From the NCBI RefSeq assembly GCF_042453785.1, contig NC_091672.1:1059001-1123000 (forward strand): a stretch of 64,000 nucleotides of DNA, read 5' to 3'. A model generated the notes under the pieces. That model was not told where the DNA came from. It ran no database searches and saw nothing but the letters and a program-made list of their open reading frames with translations. The translations under genes were made by a program, and so were the position numbers. Shown piece by piece: positions 24,101 through 33,609 of the stretch (position 1 is its first letter; each line of letters opens with the position of its first letter). The stretch comes from Malus domestica. Taxonomy: Eukaryota; Streptophyta; Magnoliopsida; Rosales; Rosaceae.

Positions 24101-24174
24101 GCAGAAGGGGAAACAGGTCAAGGGTAGACAAAGTCGTCTAGAATTTCTTAGCAGGTCTAGCGACTCTAGTCCAC

Positions 24175-24344
24175 GAGATATTTTTCAATGTGACCGGTAC
24201 ATGAGATGATACATCACGTGCTATTATACAAATTGTGAGATATATGTGCTAAAAAGTTAATAATTTAAAAAATAAAATTTCTCACTTTTCCTATTAAAAC
24301 ACGTAGTGTACCACTTGTGTTCTCGTCACAACTAAAAATTTCTC
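24175..24344. mobile_element. MITE inserted in NEMP-A exon 9, 9-bp TSD
   Basis: Begins GAGATATTTTTCAATGTGAC and ends with the imperfect inverse (GAGAAATTTTTAGTTGTGAC read from the other end), with terminal similarity over about 45 bp. It is flanked by CTAGTCCAC (24166-24174) and CTAGCCCAC (24345-24353), a 9-bp target duplication with one mismatch. 170 bp, non-coding. It introduces stops into the exon. Confidence 0.85.
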
Positions 24345-24895
24345 CTAGCCCACAAGAAAAGAATTGGAAGAGCCGAAGGAGACTATATGTTGTTACGTTT
24401 ATACATATTTTGACTGACTTGTTGTTCCAGCTACTCCCTAGTTATTTTGTTATTTACTTTAACTCTATGTTTGGATGAGGAAAATAAACTTGAAATTTAG
24501 ATAAAAGTCATAATTATAAAATTGACATGCACCAATTCCTTTTGGAATCATAAGCATAGAAATTTATAATTTTCGCGTGGAAAAAATACTTAGAATTTGG
24601 GACCTCCAATTCCTAAGTTTAAATTATATGTAAATATGTGTCATTTCCCAATTTTTGTGATTGAGAGTTTAAAAATAACAAATTCCGTATTAAATTTCAT
24701 TGTTCTTTTAGGTTAACCAAACAAGAAAATTCACAAATTCTAGAAAATAAAATTCCGTCATTTTAAAATTTCTTAGTAATCTTAAATTTCTTTATCAAAA
24801 CATAGAGTTTGTGTTGGTTATTTGTTCTGCCTATTTAGAAAAAATTGAGTCGACATCCAAAATGCAGAATATCCATTCCCTTTTCAGCTTTGTAT

Positions 24896-25718
24896 TAGGG
24901 GTGGGCGCGGTTCGGTTTGGTGCGGTTTTGAGTGAAACCAAAACCAAAACCGCAAGTTTTTGCGGTTTGGTTCGGTGCGGTTTTGAAGCCAAAACCAAAA
25001 TGAAACCAAACCGTTTGGTTCGGTTCGGTGCGGTTTCAAACGGTTTCGGTTTGGTTTTTAAGAAAAAATGTACAATTTGCAATTTAACTTATTAAAAAGC
25101 ATTTCCCAATAGTAATAGGAAAATGACATTTGTTATGTAAACAATTAGCATGTTGCATGTAGTTGTGAGGTTAAAACATGTTTGTGCAACAAAAAGGTGT
25201 CCCTTACAATATTTTTCATAAAACAAGTTGAATAAATTTGAATTCATTAAACGTGAGCGAAATTTTCATACTAGAATATGTGATATCATGCTTCAAATGA
25301 GTGGCTTTTAGTAGATCATTGTTCGACTCTTGATAACAAGATTAGTCCATCCTTGTACATATATGTGTGTGTGATGGTATAAAATAACAAAGGTCCTTCA
25401 AGTTAATGAACAAAAGAAAGTGATGAATGATGATATTCTAGTGTGGTTGAGTCCATACTAAGTGTATGAATTTTAACAAACGACCAATTAAAACATGAAA
25501 TCTAATATGGACATTTAATTAAATGTTTATTAATATTTGCGGTGCGGTTCGGTTTCGGTGCGGTTTTCAAAAGCCAAAACCGAAACCAAACCGTTTTCTA
25601 TGTTGCGGTTCGGTTTCAAAACCGAAACCGTTTCAAAACCGCAAAACCAAACCGTTCGGTGCGGTTCGATTTGGTTCGTGTTTCGGTTTCGGTTTTCGGT
25701 TTTAAGTGCCCACCCCTA
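24896..25718. mobile_element. non-autonomous hAT element with GGTTCGGTT subterminal arrays
   Basis: Perfect 11-bp inverted termini TAGGGGTGGGC/GCCCACCCCTA and a perfect 8-bp target duplication CTTTGTAT (24888-24895 and 25719-25726) identify a hAT-type element of 823 bp. Each end holds about 150-180 bp of repeated CGGTTCGGTTTGG-type motifs and their complements, so the ends can pair extensively. No transposase is encoded; open frames through the repeats are artefacts of composition. Copy C has the empty site. Confidence 0.88.
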
Positions 25719-25786
25719 CTTTGTATATCATGCAAGAGTGTAGGCGGCACGTGTATGGTCAGCGTATCATTGTACACTTTAAATTA

Positions 25787-26012
25787 GGGAATTTTAACGA
25801 AAATTTTTTGGTACTGTTCATTTTAACGAAAACCCACATTTTTACGCTAAAAAGTCAATCGTGGTACTATTCACTTTACCCTTTATTTTGTCATTATCGT
25901 TAAAACTCAAATTTTTCAAGCCATTTTCATTAGTTTTCCTTTGACTTTTTAGCGTAAAAATGTGGTTTTTCGTTAAAATGAACAGTACCGGGTGCTTTTC
26001 GTTAAAGTTCCC
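25787..26012. mobile_element. MITE, Mutator-like, 9-bp TSD
   Basis: Flanked by perfect TTTAAATTA copies (25778-25786 and 26013-26021). The ends GGGAATTTTAACGAAAA and GGGAACTTTAACGAAAA (reverse) are inverted repeats that extend with GGTACTGTTCA motifs well inwards. 226 bp, no coding capacity. Copy C carries one TTTAAATTA at the empty site just upstream of exon 10. Confidence 0.9.
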
Positions 26013-26268
26013 TTTAAATTATGCTATTTGTTTCTGTTTGTTACAGGTGTCATGTCCCCATCTTCCAGGGGACCTAACCAACAGAAGTATTATTCAACCT
26101 TCCACAAGGTGCAGAACCGAAAGAAGTTCACAAAGAAAGAGTGGGATGATTTCACACATGAATCAACCCGCCAAGCTCTAGCAGAATGGGCAGCATCTCC
26201 CGAAGTCCCTAACTGGCTCATCGAGCATGCCGACTGCATGCAGCTCCTTCCAAGCGAGAGTTCAGATG

Positions 26269-26590
26269 AAGCCTAGTTTGGTACCTATTCTGAAAAAATT
26301 GGCTATAAAAAAAAACTCATTTTTATGTTTGGTAAACATTCAGCTTCAGTTTTTTTTCACAGTTTTGGGTGAAAAAAAACCAAAAACACAAAGCTGCAAA
26401 ACCCAGCTTTTTTTCACATCTGTTTTATATAAAAGTTTATCAAACACTATAATATTGCTTTTTTTCTTTTCAAAAGCACTTTTACAAAAAAGTTTACCAA
26501 ACACTACTGCTTTATTTCACAACTGTTTTTTTCTCACAGTACAGCAAAATCTGTTTTTTTTCAAAGCACATCAATACCAAACCAGCCCGT
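26269..26590. mobile_element. MITE, probably hAT-like, inserted in NEMP-A exon 10
   Basis: About 320 bp present in copy A but absent from copy C between GATGAA and GTGAA. It starts GCCTAGTTTGGTA and its other end reads GGGCTGGTTTGGTA in reverse. The interior is rich in poly-A/T and AAGCACTTTT motifs typical of plant hAT MITEs. The exact target duplication is blurred. Its first bases supply the in-frame stop. Confidence 0.75.
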
Positions 26591-26599
26591 GAATCAGAC

Positions 26600-27700
26600 T
26601 TCATAGTTTTTTTTTGCTGTGGAATATGTGAATATCCGATGGCTTTTGCTAATATCTATTTTTTTTCCTTTTTCTTTTTAAAATTTTTCATTTTGTATAT
26701 TTCTCAAGTCTATTTTCTGCTCCAAACCATTTTACAATGCTTCTCACGCAATCCAAGTAATCTCTAAAACACGATTTCAATTTCGATATTTTTTCAACTT
26801 TAATTGCATGAAACCTTCATCATGATGCATAAATCCAATTTTACACGTTTTAAATTAAAATATTCTGGTTAAATTATGTTCCCAATTCTTATATATATTG
26901 TGGTAAAGTGATAATTAAATTATGTTCCCAATTCTTATATATATTGTGGTAAAGTGATAATTGTGCGAGAAAAGAAAAATAACAGAATTATTGCACCTTG
27001 ACTTGCGCAAAGCCACAGCTTGAAGCCATTTAAGTTGCGTCGTCGAGCCATGTGCCGCCAAAACCCTAGGACCAAATGTCGCCGTTTTTGCGTCGTCCAT
27101 GTCCTTCATACTTGGGTCGTCAGCTAGGTTGCCTAAAGTATAAACCCCGACCGTATTTTACCATTTTGTCAAACTTAGGAAAAGTATCATGAAGTATACT
27201 CATTTGATATTAATGTACTCATTTTCCTACGATCAAGATCATTTTGTCAAACTGGGTTTTTTTGCTTGACAAGATTTTGACGAGGCACCCATTATGAGTT
27301 GGCCATACCTCTTGTGTGCGTCCTACTTACGTCCTGAAAATGTTAAGTTTTAACTGATTACATTTACTCACATTTTTCCTTAGAATATGAGTCTGGTTCC
27401 ATATTGAGTTTCAATTTTGTGAAGTTTACTGCTATATGCAATTCTTAAGTGAAACTAGCGTGTTTTTTTATTGGTGCCTATGAGACGAAGGATAAGAAAA
27501 GCCCAAAGGCCACGGTGCCTTTTGGGGCAGCCAAAATCCAAGACCTTTTCTTCAAGGCCCAAAACATGATGCTTTTACTCCCTTGATAAGAAATCTTTCT
27601 TCAAAATTTGGAATTTGAAATAGAAAAATGGACACTTTTTGGAGCCAAAACGTTATCAGAACGCACAGAGAGAGAGAGAGAGTAGCGAGTGTGCGATGCA
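26600..27700 (+). promoter_or_regulatory. duplicated upstream region of NEMP copy B
   Basis: Collinear with the copy A upstream region from about 18177. It begins right after the copy A exon 10 remnant. It holds a local tandem duplication of about 45 bp (around 26873-26962, AATTATGTTCCCAATTCTTA ...) and a GA run just before the start codon. Confidence 0.65.
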
Positions 27701-29787
27701 ATGGGCTCTTCTCTTTACTCCGCCATTCTCCTTCTTCTCTTTGCTTTCTGTCTCTCTCTTCCGACCCTCTCACCTGCCACCGAACTCAAAGGTATCTATC
27801 TCTATTTGTCAATTTTTGTTCAGAATTGCTCGTCGCCGCCTGTTTGTTTCCCGAGAAAATTTTAGGAAAATCAGTGAATTTTTTTTTTGATGTTTTGAGT
27901 ATGTGGGTTGTTTACTTATTTCCGTTTTAAGAGAGAAAAACTTGCACTTTGACTTGCTCTGCATTTGTTTGCTGTGAAAATTATTACGTTTTAGTCTCAC
28001 TTTATTAAACTTGGGTCCAATATATGTTTTGAATTGATATTCTGCTACAATTGCAGCAGAGTTTATAGACATTTTATTACACACACATGCAATAAACAAA
28101 AGCACTGGAAGTGGCGTCCTTGCTGTCCACTATGCAGCAGTCAGAATACACATGCAGTGACCTTGCTGTCCACGATGCATGTGTCCTTGCTGTCCAGAAC
28201 AATGATACATCTTCACGTGCTAACCTAGCTGTCAAGGAATGTTTTATCCTTGTTAACATTCCTTCTGTCCAGGCTGTACTGTTAGTGGAGCACCTTTAAC
28301 ACACTTTTGTTGTTTCCTTACTTGTAAGGTAGATAGAGGGTTAGGGTTTCGTTATGCCTCTTTAGGGTTTATTTCGGTTGCTGTATTGCTTGAGGGAAAT
28401 TTCAAGTTGTTAGCCGATTACGGTTTAAAAAAATGTCTAACTTTTTGGCCTTTAAAGTGGAATGTTAGTTTCAGTACTGTAGTTTAGCGTGATACCGTTT
28501 TGGGTTTGGTCTGATGACATATGTCGCACCTTACCGCTCGATGTCGCTTGATTTTGAGTTTTTAATCTGCTGTAGCTAAACAGTATGTCCATTATAATTT
28601 TAGGGATTTGAACTTTGAAGAGTTCGAATATCTCGTGTACTTTGGTGGTCTGTTTGCATATTTGAAACTAACCTTTACCAATATTGAAATCACAGGTGTA
28701 GATATTGAAAACCCAGTACTAGAAGTCATCCCAGCACCTCTTGCTAAGCACTCAGCTGTTCCTGGTTCTAAAGATGTTTTATTTTGTAAACGGGCACGAG
28801 TTTCTGGTATATCCAGGTTAAAACTTGGGAGTTATGCAAGTTCACTTAAGGTCACCTTGTCTACATCTCTAGGAATCCTGGAGAGGTTGCTTAGCAAAAT
28901 TCAAGTCTGTTTTCATAGGTGAGTGAAATGTCTCATCTTTACTGTTACAATCATTCTGTTTTTTTTAGGATAATTGTGTTTTATTGATTGAGTTATGAGT
29001 GCACCATATTCTCCGTTTCTCTTTCCCTTACTCATTTTCTCTAGTCGCACTCTCACACACACGCACACCTTTTTTCTGTGGATTGTTTTGTCTCACTCAT
29101 GAATTTTTTACAGGAATAATACGCTTGGATTATGTCAGTGTGAAGAGGATGATTGGAAAAATATTCAGAAAGGGTTATGGAGCTCTGTCATGTCGCCTTA
29201 TGATGAAAGATATGTCGATGTCAAGTTCATTGGCAAAATACCTGGCTCTGTCACCATAACTGTTGAAGAAGGTCTGATAAAAATGAAAGTGTGGCTGACT
29301 ATAATTGCTTATACTACAATTTGCAGGCTTTGATAGTTATCTATTTTTGTCTGTATAGATTTTCAGAGATGGCGCCTTGTGTGTCTGGCACTGGGATTTA
29401 CTTTACTATTGTTGGCAGCAATTGTCAGCAATGGCTATAGGAGCTTTTCTGGTCATTATAATCATTCTCTTCCAGGTAATTTTTTGTGTGTCCGATGTAT
29501 TTTTGTTTGGACCTGCATGCTCTTAGTTTTTCATTGGGTAGTTTGAATATCAGATCTCTAAAACGAATTGTAATTACAGGGTTTTGGGATCATTATCTTT
29601 CACCTGCAGTTTTAGCTTGCAAATTTGTAGGCAATGTTTTGTATCATTGTTTGTCTTTAAACATTCAGGGAATGAAGTTGTTGTCAACTGGAAGGAAAAC
29701 TGTCCTCTGTCTTACCATGTATGGATCAGTGGTAGCACTTGGTGTCTTGAAGTTTACTGTTGCTTCATGGTAACTTATTAACCTCAT
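27701..29787 (+). pseudogene. NEMP/DUF2215 copy B, truncated by Athila
   Basis: Exons 1-5 are recognisable at 27701-27791, 28696-28918, 29114-29271, 29359-29475 and 29669-29731. Exon 4 lacks 29 bp present in copies A and C (after GTCAGCAA), which removes part of a membrane helix and shifts the frame. After exon 5 the intron stops abruptly at 29787, where an Athila LTR starts; exons 6-10 are absent. Intron 1 also has a private insertion of about 300 bp. It cannot make a normal NEMP protein, but its promoter region and first exons are intact, so it may still be transcribed into the retroelement. Confidence 0.85.
28004..28301. mobile_element. unclassified insertion in NEMP-B intron 1
   Basis: Absent from copies A and C, and flanked by CACTTT at 27998-28003 and 28302-28307, which could be a 6-bp target duplication. 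The interior repeats CCTTGCTGTCCA-like motifs several times. No inverted termini, tRNA-like boxes or coding potential were seen, so the class is unknown. Confidence 0.5.
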
Positions 29788-31567
29788 TGATGTGATATAA
29801 ACTAGCATACAAATGAAATCCTCTTATTGACAATTGCAGTGAAGATGTAAGTAAGGATCGTTCTAGGCCAGGGATTAGGAGGGATTGCTAATCTACTTAA
29901 AACTGACTCAAAAACATAAAACTAGGCTTGAAAACACTTAACTAGACTTAAAAGAACTCAAAACAAACTAAAAAGACTCAAAACAGCACAAAACTATCAA
30001 ATAGACTCCAACTAGACACTAGAAGGTGATTTGGACGAAAATTGATTTTGACTTGACTCAAAACACTTAGAAACACTTAAAACACACAAATTGGACAGAT
30101 TTTAACGAACTTGACACAATAAAGTAAAGATGATTGGGTTTTTGACGAATTTAAAGTAAAAACAAGCAGATTGTAAACTTAAACAAAGTTTAGACGAAAT
30201 TGGGTGAATTAATGAATGATGGGATAGCTAGAAGCTAGAGGGTCATTCTCCACACATGACACTTGCACACGAATTGACTTCCAGTTACTCTTTCAATAAA
30301 CCATGAATGACAATGCCCAAAATTAACCGTGTCATCATTAATTAACTCTCAGATTTTCCTTAAGTCATTGAATTGGACGGACAACGCATCAGCAACCAAA
30401 TTATTTTTCTCAAGTTCCCTACATGAACTGCATAATAGAGACACAAGCAAAGATCATTAAGCTTTGTGAAAATCATAAGCATTGACAAGATATTTGTAAT
30501 TATGACATCATGATAATTATGCCAGGAATTTTACTTAACACGATCGTGACCAGCGACCTTCACTACTTGTGAATATAAGTTTGTAACGATTATGTGAAAT
30601 TCCCTTATATTCTAGTATCAAACTCATGCATGAAAACTAAGTATGCATCCTTAATCCACAAACAAAAATAAGTTTTGAATCGAACAGTTAAGTAAATTGC
30701 ATTCACGATTCACAAAATTATAACTGGAAATAACCAACTCATATTGCATATATCATCATGGTTTCAAAGTCTCCTCTAGCTTAAACGAGTTTAGCCTCTC
30801 ATGTTCACAGTAAAACAAAGAGAATATAAATTAAACATTGAGATCTAAGATAGATTACACCTAAAAACGTCCAGCAATCCAACTTGAATAGCCAATACGT
30901 CCAAGGCTGCTCCTTTTTCTTTGTTGCGGCACAAGGTGTGGTTGAAGGTTTGGGTGATGAATTGTATGAAGGAATGGTTGAAAGTATGAATGGTAGTGAA
31001 TTGATCTTTGAATGGTGCGGCACACACTTAAATATATAGCAAAGTATGTTAAAACCCATAGGGAATTAAGGCTAGGGTGCGGCAGAAAATAAAGGGAAAG
31101 AAAAATTAAAGTTTTTATTATGGTAGAAGGATTTTAACTCTAAATCCCCAAGAGAAAAGGCTAAGTCAAATCAGAATCCAAGGGAAAAAGGTAAGGGGAC
31201 GGGTTTGCCTTGCACGACAAGGAAAGGGAAAGGGAAAAGTGGCAAGGGGACAGGTTTGCCTTGCATGGCAAGGAAAGGGAAAGGGAAAAGTGGTAAGGGG
31301 ACATGTTTGCCTATATGCATGGGTTTTGGTCTTCTAGAATCATGATGTAAGTGTTCTTAAAATCATTAAGGATCCTCTTTGCAGCTAGAATTTAATTTGT
31401 TTTGAGTTCTTGAAGTCTACTTAAGTGTTTTCAAGCCTAGTTTTATGTTTTTGAGTCAGTTTTAAGTAGATTAGCAATTCCTCCTAATCTCCGGCCTAGA
31501 ACGATCTCTACTTTACTACAATTGTTAATAAGAGGGTTTAATTTGTGTGCTAGTTTATATCACATCA
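29788..31567 (+). repeat. Athila 5' LTR with long internal terminal inverted repeat
   Basis: Starts TGATGTGATATAAACTAGC and ends GCTAGTTTATATCACATCA directly before the primer-binding site; 1,780 bp, in the range usual for Athila. About 180 bp at the left end (to about 29970) is an imperfect reverse complement of the right end (from about 31390). Around 31190-31310 there are 2-3 tandem units of about 58 bp (GTAAGGGGAC...TTTGCCTTGC...GGAAAGGGAAAGGG). Confidence 0.85.
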
Positions 31568-31573
31568 AATTGT

Positions 31574-31591
31574 TGGCGTCGTTGCCGGGGA
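31574..31591 (+). other. Athila primer-binding site
   Basis: TGGCGTCGTTGCCGGGGA lies six bases after the LTR end. It is close to the primer site commonly seen in Athila elements and fixes the transcription direction as plus. Confidence 0.85.
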
Positions 31592-31695
31592 TTAGCAAAG
31601 TTGCTAATCCCCTGTTGTTTCTTTTTGTTTATTGTCATGTCTTTTGTTTTTAGTTTCTGACTTTGTTTTGTTTTCTTGTTTTTAGGTACTAGTTT

Positions 31696-33452
31696 ATGAC
31701 TCGAAGTTCTCAACTTGTTCGTGAGCACATCTTTGACTTTGACGACGATTTTGAGCGGACTTTGAGAAGAGGAATCAACAAGCATCTAATCCACCTAACC
31801 CTGAACCTGAGCTTGAAGGAGAAGAACTAAAAGAGGAAGAAGAGCCCACGACTCAGGAATTAGAGGAAGCACAAGTCATGGCAGTGGACAATCGAACAAT
31901 CAAGGAACTCTCAGCTTCGGGATTGGAAAATGTTGTGCCCCTATGCATTCAATATCCAATGGCAGCTCAAGGCAAGACCGAAAAGTTTGAGTTGAAGTCC
32001 AGTTTGTTACATCACATTCTGAAGTACCATGGGCTGTCCATGGAGGATCCAAACAAGCATTTGAAGGAATTTGAAGTGGTTTGTTCAAGTATGACCCCAG
32101 TTAACGTCGATGAAAGCATATTGAAGATGAAAGTCTTCCCGTTTTCACTAATGGACAAGGCTAAAGATTGGTTGTACGAATTGGCACCTGGAACTGTTAC
32201 TTCTTGGGAAAGCATGAAGAAAGCATTGTTAGAGAAGTTCTTTCCAACATCAATAATCATTCTTTTGAGGAAACAGATTAGTGGCATTCAACAAAATCAA
32301 GGAGAATCATTTTCGGCTTACTACGAACGTTTCAAGGCTCTTGTTGCATCTGATCCCTAACATCAAATGAAAGAAGAGCTTTTCATTCAATATTTCTACG
32401 AAAGACTTTTTCCAATTGAAAGATAAATGCTAGATGCCTCAGCAGGAAGAACGTTGGTTGACAAAACACCGGTTGTTGCCAAGACTTTAATTGCCAATCG
32501 AGCTTTGAATGCACAACAATATGAAGTAGTTGGACAAAAGGAACCCCTACTGCAGCAACATGTCAATGAGGTGAGTGCAATATCTGAAATTAACTCTCAA
32601 TTGGCTCATCTCACTCTTCTTGTGTCACAGGTTGTTGACAAACCCAAATTGCAAGAAAATACAATTTGTGACGTATGTTCCATGCAAGAACATCTCAATG
32701 ACCTATGCTCTCAATTGATTGAGAATGAATGATGGAAAACTGCCTATGTCGTGGGCTATTAAGGCCAAAATCAGCCACGAAATGACCCGTACTCCAACAT
32801 TTACAATTCGGGCTGAAGAGATCATCCAAACTTCAAGTTGAGGGAACCTCAATAACCTCAACAACAAGGAGGATTTCGACAGCCACCTCCTGGGCTATAT
32901 CAAATGCCATACGCATCACCACAACTTTCACCACAATCTGCCCAAACAAATTCAGGTTCGTCTTTGGACAATGATAAAGTTCTTTCAAAACTAACTTCTT
33001 TGACTCAAGGACTCCAAAATCAAGTCAAAGAGATGGAGGAAGTGAAGAAACAAATTGGGCAGATGGTAGAGTTCATGGGAAAGTTTAAAGAAGAAGGGAA
33101 ACTAACTAGCTTCACCATCATCAATCCAAAAAGAGGCTTTGAATCTGCCAAGTCAATCACATTGAGGAGTGGACAAGAGGTAGGAACTAATCCACAACCA
33201 TCCAAATCAAGTCAAAAAGAGGACAAGAAGTTGCAATTTGAAGAGGAGGAACAAGACAAGGCCATGGCAAGGAAGGAAACAACCTTGCCGCAACCTCCTA
33301 CACCACTTAAACCGTCCACCACATGTAAGATAGTTCCAAATTTTGTTAATTCTAACCATATTCCACCTAATGTACCTTTTCCTCGTAGATTTATGCAATT
33401 AAAAAAGGAAGAGAATGATAATGACATTCTTGAGACGTTTAGGAAGGTATAA
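31696..33452 (+). pseudogene. Athila gag region, degenerate
   Basis: Begins with an Athila-like N-terminus (MTRSSQLVREHIFDFDDDFE), then shifts frame. The capsid-like part (around 31878-32360: LKEFEVVCSSM, FSLMDKAKDWLYELAPG, LRKQISGIQQNQGESFSAYY) ends in a stop. Later pieces at 32427-32732 and 32904-33452 continue the gag text. Several stops and frame changes make it non-functional. Confidence 0.8.
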
Positions 33453-33609
33453 GTCAATATCCCACTCTTGGATGCAATCAAACAAGTCCTGAAGTATGCT
33501 AAATTCTTGAAAGAACTTTACACAACAAGGAAAAGGATTTCGAACAAAAACATGGTAAGGGTAGGTGAGAATGTTTCAGCTGTCTTGCAACGCAAACTAC
33601 CCCCTAAAT

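Larger units (their letters stand above)
24093..26276 (+). pseudogene. 3' remnant of NEMP copy A (exons 9 and 10)
   Basis: Exon 9 sequence continues from the duplicated part to about 24380 but is split by a MITE and has lost its 3' end and donor site. Exon 10 starts at about 26048 and runs in frame (SPSSRGPNQQKYYSTFHKV ... LLPSESSDE) until another MITE supplies a stop at 26274-26276. Copy C shows the intact arrangement. This remnant cannot be spliced to the first eight exons to give a normal C-terminus. Confidence 0.8.

Noticed and set aside
24811-25787. Overlapping Phe/Arg/Gly-rich frames on both strands
   Set aside because: They read through the GGTTCGGTT arrays of a non-autonomous hAT element and are open in several frames at once.
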